A model generated the notes under the pieces. That model saw only the letters and a list, made by a program, of their open reading frames with translations. It was not told where the DNA came from and ran no database searches. This document shows positions 1-6,456 of a stretch of DNA of 8,256 nt, one piece after another. Every line of letters begins with the position of its first letter. The stretch's first letter is position 1. The DNA comes from Bacteroidales bacterium (GTDB lineage Bacteria; Bacteroidota; Bacteroidia; Bacteroidales; NBLH01). The stretch spans positions 1 to 8,256 of the forward strand of contig JALSLF010000528.1 of assembly GCA_026988445.1 (NCBI GenBank), read 5' to 3'. A program made the position numbers and the translations under genes.

Positions 1-1266
1 AGCTTCGGCATACATTAAATATGCATCCGCTAAACGGAACATCGGGAAGTCAGTACTTACAAATGTCGGGTGTGCATTAGGAGCTGGTGCGTCTATACTG
101 TCGCTTGAAACGTTTTTAAATTTAGTAACACCAATGCCTTGTGTGAAAGTACCTACATTAGAAATATTCCACTCCCAACCTTTTGATTTATCAAAGAAGA
201 ACATTCCTCTTTTATCGGCGTTTTGATATTGAGGGTCTGCATCAAAATCACTTTCAAGATAACCGAAAACACCTTCGGCAAAGGTATTAATTGTGCGGAT
301 ACCGCCCCAACCAGTTTCAATTCCGTTTAATGGCATTCCTCCACCGTTAGAGGCATGTAATATAAAGGTCATTCCTCCGTATTGTTGCGTATTTTGTCCA
401 TCAAAACAAATTGGGAAAATCATTTCCGGGCTTTGGTCGTTATCGGCACGAAAAACATTTTCATAAACAGGGTCTAAAGAATATCCGGCAGCAATAACTT
501 TATTAACATAGGTAATCACATCATCATAACGGGGAGTTCCTGTGTAAACTTCTGAGTTTAAATAAAGTTTTGCTAAAAGCATCCAGGCAGCAGCCTTGTC
601 GGCACGACCGTATTCAAATCTTGGGTCACCAAGTTTTGTTTCAATATCCTTTAATTCAGACTCTATATAATTAAACAGGTCTTTACGATTGATTTGTTCC
701 GGCAAAAAAGCACCCGGAGTATCATCTTCGGTTACAAAAGGAACATTCCCAAACATATCAATAGCATGATAATAGGATAATGCTCTTAAAAAGCGTGCTT
801 CCGCCTGCATCACTGCATAATCACCTGTTTTTCCTTCAGTATTGCGAATAAATTCATTAGCAACCGCTATGGTATAAAATATACGTGAATATAGAGCAGA
901 AATAAATACATCATTAGGAGCCCATGTATGCCAATGAAAGTTTTTAATAGTGGCATCGTCCCAAGCAATAATTGCTTCATCGGTAGAAAGTTCTTGTAAG
1001 CCCCAAAGCTGACGAAGATAGTTTCCAAAGTTTTCATCAATTCCGGCAATATCAGGGTTACCACCGCCACCACCGGTTTGACCGCTAACAGCATATGTAG
1101 CATAAATTTTAGCTAATGCCATTTTATAGTCCTCGGGTGTATTTAATACATTATTTGCTGTCGATACATTTGGATCGATTGGTTCTACATCTAAATCTTG
1201 GACGCATGAAGACAAAAATAGCGTCGAGATGAAGAACATTAAGAAAATTATATTATATTTTTTCAT
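1..1266 (-). CDS. susD: SusD/RagB-family surface glycan-binding lipoprotein, C-terminus beyond the window
   Basis: This is an open frame from an ATG at 1266 that is still open at base 1, so 422 residues of a protein usually of about 500-550 are seen. The N-terminus is a lipoprotein signal: a KK pair, a hydrophobic run, then LFLSSC with the acylated cysteine at residue 21. SusD-family marks are WGLQELSTDE (87-96), the helical stretch AEARFLRAL followed by YYHAIDMFGNVPF (about 154-176), a TPR-like helix AAWMLLAKLYLNSEVY, and RLADAYLMYAEA at the visible end. The family sits on the cell surface as a lid on SusC and binds oligosaccharide for import. The gene begins 25 bases after the susC stop on the same strand, so it is almost certainly co-transcribed with it. 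The ligand cannot be read with confidence; starch or maltodextrin is inferred from neighbours. The family call is very secure. Confidence 0.95.
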   Translation of the reverse strand, partial: MKKYNIIFLMFFISTLFLSSCVQDLDVEPIDPNVSTANNVLNTPEDYKMALAKIYATYAVSGQTGGGGGNPDIAGIDENFGNYLRQLWGLQELSTDEAIIAWDDATIKNFHWHTWAPNDVFISALYSRIFYTIAVANEFIRNTEGKTGDYAVMQAEARFLRALSYYHAIDMFGNVPFVTEDDTPGAFLPEQINRKDLFNYIESELKDIETKLGDPRFEYGRADKAAAWMLLAKLYLNSEVYTGTPRYDDVITYVNKVIAAGYSLDPVYENVFRADNDQSPEMIFPICFDGQNTQQYGGMTFILHASNGGGMPLNGIETGWGGIRTINTFAEGVFGYLESDFDADPQYQNADKRGMFFFDKSKGWEWNISNVGTFTQGIGVTKFKNVSSDSIDAPAPNAHPTFVSTDFPMFRLADAYLMYAEA

Positions 1267-1291
1267 TTTTAAAATGTTTTTAAGATTTGAT

Positions 1292-4200
1292 TTAGAAATT
1301 AAGATTTAGACTTAACATAAATGTACGAGGTCTTGGGAAAATATTGTTATCAATACCTCCGTCAACCTCTGGGTCAATACCTGAATAATTGGTAATTACA
1401 AAGGCGTTTTGAACAGTAAATCCTAATCTTCCGGTAATTTTATCGGTAAACAAACTATTAAAGTTATAACCTGCGCTAATATTATCCATACGGAAAAAAG
1501 AAGCGTTTTCTAAATAAAAATCAGACCAATATTGAGCAGTCATAAAGTTAGTTTTCTCAACATCTTTTAAAATATTTGCCGTATAACCTGATTGGTTATA
1601 AACATTCTGATAAAGAGCCATGTTTGACGCATTATTGTTATACACATAATTGCCTAAACTAACTCTTCCTGAGAATGAAAAGTCAAATTGTTTATAAGTA
1701 AATCTTGAAGATAATCCGATTATATGATCCGGTGCAGGATTATGTACATAATATTTGTTTGCATTATCTCCCGATACATTTCCTCCATTACCGGTTTTAT
1801 CTACATATAAACCTTCAATGGGCATTCCGTTGGCATCATACACTTGACGGAAAAGGAAGAAAGTATTTGCTGCATAACCAACAGAGTTAATTTGAACGTT
1901 ATTACCAACTCCTCCGGCAATACCACCTGTTTCATATCCTGTATAATCAGGATCATCAACTAAGGTTAATTTGGTTATTTTATTTTCGTTATGTGAATAA
2001 TTCACGGAAATTTCCAAACTCATGTCTGTTTTAGAAATTGCACGTGCATTAATTTCTATTTCATAACCTTTATTGGTTAATGATCCAACATTTGTTGTTA
2101 AGAAATTAGAAAAGTTAGTTCCGGCAGCAATGGGTATTTCATTAATCAAATCAGTTGTTTCGCGGTTGTAATAATTAAATGAACCGGAAATTCGGTCGTT
2201 TAAGATACCAAAGTCTAAACCAAAGTTAAGGGTTGTTGTTTCTTCCCATTTAATGTTGGCATCATAGGCATCAGGACGTAAAGTAGGGTAGAATTGATTT
2301 CCAAACTGATAATAGGCTCCTTGTTGACTTATAGTATAAGTAGGTATATAAGGGTACGGATTATCAAAAATATCTTGCTGACCGGTAACACCCCAACCTG
2401 CTCTAAGTTTTAAATTGCTTATGAAATCGGCATTTGCCATAAAAGCTTCTTCGTTTATTTTCCATGCAGCAGCAAATGATGGGAAAAGTCCCCAGCGATT
2501 TTCTTTTGCAAAACGTGATGAACCGTCATAACGTACTGTTGCCGTTAAGAAATATTTATTATCATATGAATAATTTGCTCTACCCAAAAATGATACTAAG
2601 AAATTTTCATTTTTATAAACAACCGTGTCAGAATTTAAGTATTCTCCATTAGTCATTGCCCATGGGCGATTGGCAGTTTCGCCTTCATAGTAATAATGTT
2701 GGTACTCATAACCGCCCATTACATCTAAATGGTTTTTGCCGAAATCTTTTGTATAAGTAAGATAGAAGTTTAGCAAGCTGTTTTTCCGTGTATTTGTATA
2801 TCTCACAATTTGGCGTTCAGGCTCGCGGTAACTCCAAGAAGCTAATGTATCGGTAATATCATCTCCATTAGTGGTGTAATAATCATAACCGGCATTTAAA
2901 GTAGCTTTCAGCTCAGGCATAAATGGCATTTTGTAAGAAAATTTACCGTTTAGCAAGTAACGTTGAGCTGTTGAAGTATTGTCTCTGTATTCAAGTTGAG
3001 CTACAGGATTGTGCGTGGCGATATTATTAGGTGGTCCATTTAATGGGTCTCCCGAACTTAATTCAGTCCAAGCAGTGTAACCACCATATCGTGTATTCCC
3101 GTTTTTAATGGGCTGTGTCGGGTCAAAAGAAAGAGCTGCACCAATTGCGTCTGTGTTTGAAAAATCATTGGTTATATACGAACCTTTTGCATTGATGTCC
3201 ATTTCTAAAGCATCGTCTAAAAGCGTTGGGTTTACGGAAACATCAAAAGTGCTTCTTTGCATGTTGGTGTTTTTTAAAATACCGTTTTGTCCGGTGTACC
3301 CTAGCGAAATACGGTAAGGCACTACATCATTAATTGCACCGCTAACACTAGCATTATGATCTTGGCTAAAAGCATTTTGATAAATTTCTTTTTGCCAATC
3401 GGTATTTGCAGTTCCCAGAACATTTACTGCTTCGGGATTTAAACCGTAATTTGTTACTCTGTCGTAAATAAGGTTTCTGAATTCATCACCGCTATATACA
3501 TCCATATACTTAACGGGTACACCTAGCGAGAAACTGCCATTATAGGCTGCAGTCAATTTCCCTTTTTTACCTCTTTTGGTGGTAATGATAATTACCCCGT
3601 TTGATGCACGAGAGCCATAAATAGCTGTTGCCGATGCATCTTTTAAAACGGTAAAAGTTTCAATATCGTTCGGATTAATTGCTGATAAAGGACTGGCAAC
3701 ACCACCAATTCCTGAATTATCAACAGGAATACCATCAATTACGATTAAAGGTTCATTGCTGGCTCTTAATGAAGAACCGCCACGAATACGAATGGTTGCT
3801 CCTGCACCGGGTTGTCCTGTTGGTGCTGTAATAACTACACCGGAAGCTTTACCCATTAACAATTCTTCGGGGCTTGTAATGTTTCCTTGATTAAAATCTT
3901 TTGCGCTCACTGCAGTTACAGAACCTGTAGCATCGTCTTTTTTAACAGTACCGTAACCAATTACTACAACTTCTTCTAATCCAATATCGGATTCTTTCAT
4001 TTTGATATTGATAACGGTTTTATTGCCAACTGCAATTTCTTGTGTATCATAACCTATATATGAAAACACAATAAAATCCTCAGGTTGCGCCGTTATTTTA
4101 AAGTTTCCGTTAAGGTCGGTAATTGTTGCATTAGTAGTTCCCTTAACAGATACTGTTACACCCGGAATCGGAATGTCGCCGTCGGCATCAAGAACCTGAC

Positions 4201-4294
4201 CTGTAATTTCTTGCTGAGCAAATACATTATTTGTAAGTGCTATGAATGCAAAAAACAGCATCAGTTTTTTAAGCATACTAAAATAATCTTTCAT
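1292..4294 (-). CDS. susC: SusC/RagA-family TonB-dependent outer-membrane oligosaccharide transporter
   Basis: This is a complete 1000-residue protein, a normal length for SusC. Residues 1-26 form a signal peptide ending VFA before QQE. Residues about 28-100 are a carboxypeptidase-regulatory-like beta-sandwich (ITGQVLDADG, PGVTVSVKGT, FSYIGYDTQEI). A TonB-box/plug junction follows (EEVVVIGYGTVKKDDATGSV, 107-126). The plug runs to about 240, with RIRGGSS, PLIVIDGIP, VLKDASATAIYGSRASNGVIIITTKRGK. The rest is a 22-stranded-type barrel ending in FMLSLNLNF, whose terminal aromatic is typical for barrel insertion. It would import glycan captured by SusD, using TonB energy. The start at 4294 gives MKDYFSMLKK; Met7 (4276) is an alternative that would still leave a signal peptide. 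Upstream of the start is A/T-rich sequence with no Shine-Dalgarno, usual in this phylum. The 5' regulatory region carries a LacI-type operator. Confidence 0.97.
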   Translation of the reverse strand: MKDYFSMLKKLMLFFAFIALTNNVFAQQEITGQVLDADGDIPIPGVTVSVKGTTNATITDLNGNFKITAQPEDFIVFSYIGYDTQEIAVGNKTVINIKMKESDIGLEEVVVIGYGTVKKDDATGSVTAVSAKDFNQGNITSPEELLMGKASGVVITAPTGQPGAGATIRIRGGSSLRASNEPLIVIDGIPVDNSGIGGVASPLSAINPNDIETFTVLKDASATAIYGSRASNGVIIITTKRGKKGKLTAAYNGSFSLGVPVKYMDVYSGDEFRNLIYDRVTNYGLNPEAVNVLGTANTDWQKEIYQNAFSQDHNASVSGAINDVVPYRISLGYTGQNGILKNTNMQRSTFDVSVNPTLLDDALEMDINAKGSYITNDFSNTDAIGAALSFDPTQPIKNGNTRYGGYTAWTELSSGDPLNGPPNNIATHNPVAQLEYRDNTSTAQRYLLNGKFSYKMPFMPELKATLNAGYDYYTTNGDDITDTLASWSYREPERQIVRYTNTRKNSLLNFYLTYTKDFGKNHLDVMGGYEYQHYYYEGETANRPWAMTNGEYLNSDTVVYKNENFLVSFLGRANYSYDNKYFLTATVRYDGSSRFAKENRWGLFPSFAAAWKINEEAFMANADFISNLKLRAGWGVTGQQDIFDNPYPYIPTYTISQQGAYYQFGNQFYPTLRPDAYDANIKWEETTTLNFGLDFGILNDRISGSFNYYNRETTDLINEIPIAAGTNFSNFLTTNVGSLTNKGYEIEINARAISKTDMSLEISVNYSHNENKITKLTLVDDPDYTGYETGGIAGGVGNNVQINSVGYAANTFFLFRQVYDANGMPIEGLYVDKTGNGGNVSGDNANKYYVHNPAPDHIIGLSSRFTYKQFDFSFSGRVSLGNYVYNNNASNMALYQNVYNQSGYTANILKDVEKTNFMTAQYWSDFYLENASFFRMDNISAGYNFNSLFTDKITGRLGFTVQNAFVITNYSGIDPEVDGGIDNNIFPRPRTFMLSLNLNF

Positions 4295-4327
4295 TTTACT
4301 TTAAATTTAGGTTAAAAAATTTAATTT

Positions 4328-4356
4328 ATTAATAAAATCTCTCAGGTTTTATTAAT
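4328..4356 (-). other. A/T-only stem-loop in the susC leader
   Basis: A perfect 10-bp inverted repeat, ATTAATAAAA (4328-4337) and TTTTATTAAT (4347-4356), encloses a 9-base loop that is CCTGAGAGA on the minus strand. If susC starts at the -7 box at 4400-4407, this lies in its 5' untranslated leader, 35-65 bases before the start codon. With only A-T pairs the RNA stem is weak, so it may matter more as a DNA palindrome or not at all. The loop is part of a 14-base word repeated at 6259-6272. Confidence 0.45.
4337..4350 (+). repeat. 14-base word ATCTCTCAGGTTTT, copy 1
   Basis: An exact 14-base match to 6259-6272, in the same plus-strand orientation. This copy lies in the susC leader and the other in the leader of the transporter gene, so relative to the genes they point opposite ways. 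The role is unknown; a shared protein-binding site or chance are both possible. Confidence 0.4.
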
Positions 4357-4399
4357 TTTCCGTGATTTAATGTTTTGTGTCCGCTTACAAAATTTATTT

Positions 4400-4407
4400 C
4401 AAACTTA
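4400..4407 (-). promoter_or_regulatory. Candidate susC promoter, -7 box TAAGTTTG
   Basis: The minus strand reads TAAGTTTG, an exact match to the Bacteroidota -7 consensus TAnnTTTG. A poor -33 element (GTTG at 4433-4430, about 22 bases upstream) is the best available partner for TTTG. Transcription would start near 4395 and give a leader of about 100 bases. The LacI-type palindrome would then lie around -87, upstream of the promoter. A second exact -7 box at 4507-4514 is a competing candidate. Confidence 0.45.
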
Positions 4408-4460
4408 AGAAGTAAAAATGGGCTTTTAACAACTTTTAACATATTTTCGTTCAAAAAATC

Positions 4461-4472
4461 ATCGCAAACGTC
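4461..4472. promoter_or_regulatory. Extra LacI-type half-site beside the susC operator
   Basis: ATCGCAAACGTC at 4461-4472 repeats, 12 bases away and in the same orientation, the left half of the full palindrome (ATCGCAAACGTT at 4473-4484). Only the last base differs. It lacks the right half (TTTGCG), so it is a half-site at best. It could be a remnant of a duplication or an accessory contact. Confidence 0.5.
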
Positions 4473-4473
4473 A

Positions 4474-4489
4474 TCGCAAACGTTTGCGA
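4474..4489. promoter_or_regulatory. LacI-family operator, perfect 16-bp palindrome
   Basis: TCGCAAACGTTTGCGA is a perfect palindrome with the central CG and flanking AAA/TTT typical of LacI/GalR operators. It lies 180 bp upstream of the susC start and about 500 bp upstream of the divergent lacI gene. The same core, AAACGTTT, occurs at 6072-6079 and 6148-6155 before the transporter gene, so the adjacent LacI protein is the natural candidate to bind all three. It would lie upstream of the promoter at 4400-4407, but just downstream of a start made from the -7 box at 4507-4514. Confidence 0.85.
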
Positions 4490-4494
4490 AATTC

Positions 4495-4632
4495 CTTGAT
4501 TTAGGTCAAAGTTAATTTTTTGTTAATTATATTCTTCTGTTTATTTACACTAAACTTTTTTCATTGATTATCAGTGTTTAACACAGGTATTTATAGGTTT
4601 TAAGTATTAAATTGCTTTCTTTTTTATTTTAA
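4495..4632 (+). repeat. Direct repeat of about 140 bp, copy 1
   Basis: This segment matches 4782-4921 in the same orientation. Bases 4508-4588 match 4797-4877 with one substitution in 81 positions (4548 C against 4837 T). The right third is more diverged, and there is a 2-base indel near the left end (GGTCAAAG against GGTCACAAAG). Overall I count about nine substitutions. No coding potential is visible. On the minus strand it contains TAACTTTG (4514-4507), an exact TAnnTTTG promoter box, but with no TTTG at the right distance upstream. The copy begins only six bases after the operator and ends where the 162-bp palindrome begins. Confidence 0.9.
4507..4514 (-). promoter_or_regulatory. Alternative susC -7 box TAACTTTG
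   Basis: The minus strand reads TAACTTTG, an exact TAnnTTTG match. A start about seven bases on, near 4500, would place the LacI palindrome (4489-4474) at roughly +12 to +27, a classical roadblock position. No -33 TTTG is seen 19-21 bases upstream, which weakens it. The same box recurs at 4803-4796 in repeat copy 2. Confidence 0.3.
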
Positions 4633-4793
4633 CCTAAATTGAGCGATTACCTACTTCAATAAGTACCAAGCTATTGAGTTAAAAAGATTTTCAAAAAAAG
4701 ACGCTAATACATAGAGGTATTCTTACTTTTTTCTAAACTTTTTAATCTCAATATATTGGCACTTTTTTTTGTACATAATCGCTTAATTTAGGT
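4632..4793. repeat. 162-bp imperfect palindrome (MITE-like or large hairpin)
   Basis: The ends ACCTAAATTGAGCGATTA (4632-4649) and TAATCGCTTAATTTAGGT (4776-4793) are inverted copies with 17 of 18 bases pairing. The symmetry continues inward around a centre near 4712. For example AAGTACCAA (4661-4669) faces TTGGCACTT (4756-4764), and TATTGAG pairs with CTCAATA. About 37 of the outer 47 positions on each side pair, followed by a TTAAAAAG/CTTTTTAA pairing after a one-base bulge. The tip is AATAC-ATAGAG-GTATT (4706-4721). There is no open frame of note and no clear target-site duplication. It could be a small non-autonomous element, or the product of an inverted duplication. It lies exactly between the two direct repeats, and its right end overlaps the start of copy 2. 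Confidence 0.7.
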
Positions 4794-4921
4794 CACAAAG
4801 TTAATTTTTTGTTAATTATATTCTTCTGTTTATTTATACTAAACTTTTTTCATTGATTATCAGTGTTTAACACAGGTTTTTATCGGCTTTAAGCCTTAAA
4901 TCGCTTTCTTTTTAATTTTAA
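4782..4921 (+). repeat. Direct repeat of about 140 bp, copy 2
   Basis: This is the second copy of the segment at 4495-4632, offset by 287-289 bases. Its first 12 bases are also the right end of the 162-bp palindrome, and copy 1 starts with the same bases (one difference). The right part differs from copy 1 and contains the short palindrome GGCTTTAAGCC (4885-4895). It ends 13 bases before the -33 element of the candidate lacI promoter, so it may contribute upstream promoter sequence. Confidence 0.9.
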
Positions 4922-4934
4922 TATACAAAACAAG

Positions 4935-4966
4935 TTTGTATAAGGCTGATTTTTTTTCTAATTTAG
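4935..4966 (+). promoter_or_regulatory. Candidate lacI promoter
   Basis: TTTG at 4935-4938 and TAATTTAG at 4959-4966 are separated by 20 bases. This fits the Bacteroidota arrangement TTTG-N19-21-TAnnTTTG with one mismatch in the -7 box. The start of transcription would be near 4973, leaving a leader of about 16 bases. No LacI operator lies within it, so close-range self-repression is not indicated. Confidence 0.5.
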
Positions 4967-4988
4967 TCAAAGTGCTAAAAAGTAAAAG

Positions 4989-6008
4989 ATGAAGGGAAGA
5001 CAAGTAACGATAAAGGATATAGCTGCTGAGCTAGGTATTTCAGCATCAACTGTTTCACGAGCTTTGAAAGATCATCCCGATATTAGTGTGGATACTAAAA
5101 AAGCGGTGAATGAATTAGCTGAAAAATTGAATTATAAACCGAATGTTCTGGCTTTAAGTTTAAGGCAAAGCCGAAGTAAAATTATAGGTGTTATTATTCC
5201 TGAGCTTATTCACCATTTTTTTTCTTCGGTGATTAGCGGGATTGATGATCTGGCATATGCTAACGGCTATAGTGTAATGATTGCCCAATCGAATGAGAAT
5301 TTTGAACGTGAAGTAAAAGAAACCCAAGTGATGCTTTCCAGCCGTGTGGCAGGGGTGTTGGTTTCTGTTTCAAAAAAAACAAAGGATTTTGCGCATTTTC
5401 AAACATTAGAAGATAATGGAATTCCTGTTGTATTTTTTGACCGTGTAAGTAAAGAGATGAAAATGGATAAGGTGGTTGTTGATGATTTTGACGGTGCCTA
5501 TAAAGCGGTTGATTATTTAATTAAAACAGGGTGTAAACGAATTGCTCATTTTGGAACATCATTACATTTATTAATAGGTAAAAACCGGCATAACGGATAT
5601 CTGCATGCACTTTTTAAAAATAATATACCTATTGATGATTCTTTAATTTTTAAATGTGATGACTATGATGAAGCATGGTACTTGACAGAAAAATTAGTAA
5701 AATCAGGCAATATGCCGGATGGAATTTTTGCCGTAAATGATATTACGGCTATTGGTGCTTTACAAGCAACAAAACATCTTGGTTTACGAGTGCCGGAAGA
5801 TATTTCAATTGTGGGTTTTACAAACGGAAGAATTTCAACGATGTCCGACCCTCCTTTAACTACTATTGAACAACACGGATATGAAATGGGACAAATAGCT
5901 GTTAGGCTTTTGCTCAACAGGCTGGAAAAGGATGAAGAAGATCATGAACCGGAAACCAGAGTTATTAAAACAGATTTAATTGTTCGAAATTCTACAAAAC
6001 AAATTTAA
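4989..6008 (+). CDS. LacI/GalR-family transcriptional regulator, probably of this sugar locus
   Basis: This is a complete 339-residue protein of normal length for the family. The N-terminal helix-turn-helix is VTIKDIAAELGISASTVSRA (6-25), followed by the third helix and the hinge region NYKPNVLALSLRQSRSKIIG (48-67). The rest is a periplasmic-binding-protein-like effector domain. It includes the segments GVIIPELIHHFFSSVISGI (67-85) and VVFFDR (147-152), as well as NRHNGY (199-204), FAVNDITAIGAL (247-258) and SIVGFTNGRISTMSDPPLTTIEQ (273-295). These positions carry the usual sugar-contacting residues (D151, R152, R200, N250, D251). It would bind a sugar or sugar phosphate and control transcription in the cytoplasm. 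Three CAAACGTTTG-type operators flank the gene. It corresponds in context to regulators called MalR in this phylum, but the effector cannot be read from the sequence. It may act as repressor, activator or both. Confidence 0.93.
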   Translation: MKGRQVTIKDIAAELGISASTVSRALKDHPDISVDTKKAVNELAEKLNYKPNVLALSLRQSRSKIIGVIIPELIHHFFSSVISGIDDLAYANGYSVMIAQSNENFEREVKETQVMLSSRVAGVLVSVSKKTKDFAHFQTLEDNGIPVVFFDRVSKEMKMDKVVVDDFDGAYKAVDYLIKTGCKRIAHFGTSLHLLIGKNRHNGYLHALFKNNIPIDDSLIFKCDDYDEAWYLTEKLVKSGNMPDGIFAVNDITAIGALQATKHLGLRVPEDISIVGFTNGRISTMSDPPLTTIEQHGYEMGQIAVRLLLNRLEKDEEDHEPETRVIKTDLIVRNSTKQI

Positions 6009-6067
6009 TCATTTATTTGTTCGAATTTGCATGTGATTATAACAATACTTTACAATTTACATCCTTG

Positions 6068-6083
6068 CCGTAAACGTTTGCAT
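6068..6083. promoter_or_regulatory. LacI-family operator, imperfect
   Basis: The core GTAAACGTTTGC (6070-6081) keeps the central AAACGTTT of the susC operator, with one unpaired position on each arm (T6071 against G6080). Its centre is 76 bp from the centre of the next operator at 6145-6158, so a dimer-of-dimers or a small loop over the T-rich tract between them is conceivable. Confidence 0.7.
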
Positions 6084-6144
6084 TAAATCTTGGATTTATC
6101 TAAAAATTTTTTTTCTTTTTTTCTTTAAAAAACTCTCAATTTAC

Positions 6145-6158
6145 TGCAAACGTTTGAA
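6145..6158. promoter_or_regulatory. LacI-family operator
   Basis: TGCAAACGTTTGAA contains the perfect 10-bp palindrome CAAACGTTTG (6147-6156). The left half-site (TGCAAACG) matches the susC operator better than the right half. It lies about 300 bp before the transporter start. A near-consensus -7 box, TAATGTTTG (6162-6170, one base too long), lies directly after it; if that is used, a bound LacI protein would sit in the promoter. Confidence 0.75.
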
Positions 6159-6176
6159 ATATAATGTTTGGTCTAT

Positions 6177-6201
6177 TAATGAGTAGTTTTTGTACTCATT
6201 A
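6177..6201 (+). other. Stem-loop with a perfect 9-bp stem
   Basis: TAATGAGTA (6177-6185) and TACTCATTA (6193-6201) pair perfectly around the loop GTTTTTG. No run of T follows, so it does not look like an intrinsic terminator. It lies just downstream of the second operator. It could be a leader structure of the transporter mRNA, a stabilising 3' end for lacI mRNA, or a binding site for a dimeric protein. Confidence 0.5.
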
Positions 6202-6258
6202 CTGTATCTATTTCACTTTCTGAATTTGGAATTATCAAAAAAAAGTTGTTATTTGGTC

Positions 6259-6272
6259 ATCTCTCAGGTTTT
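6259..6272 (+). repeat. 14-base word ATCTCTCAGGTTTT, copy 2
   Basis: Identical to 4337-4350. Here it lies 185 bp before the transporter start codon and is followed by TATTTT. No longer homology extends around the two copies, which argues against a simple segmental duplication. Confidence 0.4.
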
Positions 6273-6365
6273 TATTTTAAAGGTATAGTTTTCCGCAATA
6301 TCTTTAGGGTATTTATGTTCTAATCTGTTTTGTTGGTTTTTACATCTAATATACTTTAAACATTG

Positions 6366-6373
6366 TATTTTTG
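6366..6373 (+). promoter_or_regulatory. Candidate transporter-gene -7 box TATTTTTG
   Basis: An exact match to TAnnTTTG 84 bases before the start codon, which would give a leader of about 75 bases. The nearest TTTG upstream (6329-6332) is 33 bases away, too far for a normal -33 element, so support is weak. If real, the LacI operators lie 215-290 bp upstream, again at a distance from the promoter. Confidence 0.3.
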
Positions 6374-6456
6374 GGACAATATTGTTTTGATGTGTATCGA
6401 ATAAAATATATTAGAATTCCGCTTTCTTTATAAATAAATCAGTTTAATCTTTATTA

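Larger units (their letters stand above)
6009..6456 (+). promoter_or_regulatory. Regulatory intergenic region between lacI and the transporter gene
   Basis: This is 448 A/T-rich bases without a gene. From left to right it holds an operator at 6068-6083, a T-rich tract at about 6103-6127, a second operator at 6145-6158, a hairpin at 6177-6201, the shared 14-base word at 6259-6272, and a TAnnTTTG box at 6366-6373. The 10-bp palindrome ACAATATTGT (6376-6385) follows. No convincing intrinsic terminator for lacI was found, so read-through from lacI into the transporter is possible. Confidence 0.6.

Noticed and set aside
867..1103. A 78-codon minus-strand frame inside susD
   Set aside because: The susD frame on the same strand is open throughout with clear family motifs; this is an out-of-frame shadow.
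4085..4315. A 76-codon plus-strand frame overlapping the start of susC
   Set aside because: It lies antisense to the signal peptide and first domain of susC, and its translation resembles no known protein.
4338..4346. CTGAGA in the susC leader loop (minus strand) resembling part of a TPP riboswitch
   Set aside because: Only six bases match; none of the other conserved TPP helices or loops can be found around it.
4885..4895. GGCTTTAAGCC near T-rich sequence as a possible terminator
   Set aside because: The arms leave a one-base loop, so no stable RNA hairpin can form, and no convergent gene ends there.
6100..6132. T-rich tract after lacI as an intrinsic terminator
   Set aside because: No G/C-containing hairpin precedes it; the nearby palindrome is the LacI operator, whose arms form no proper loop.
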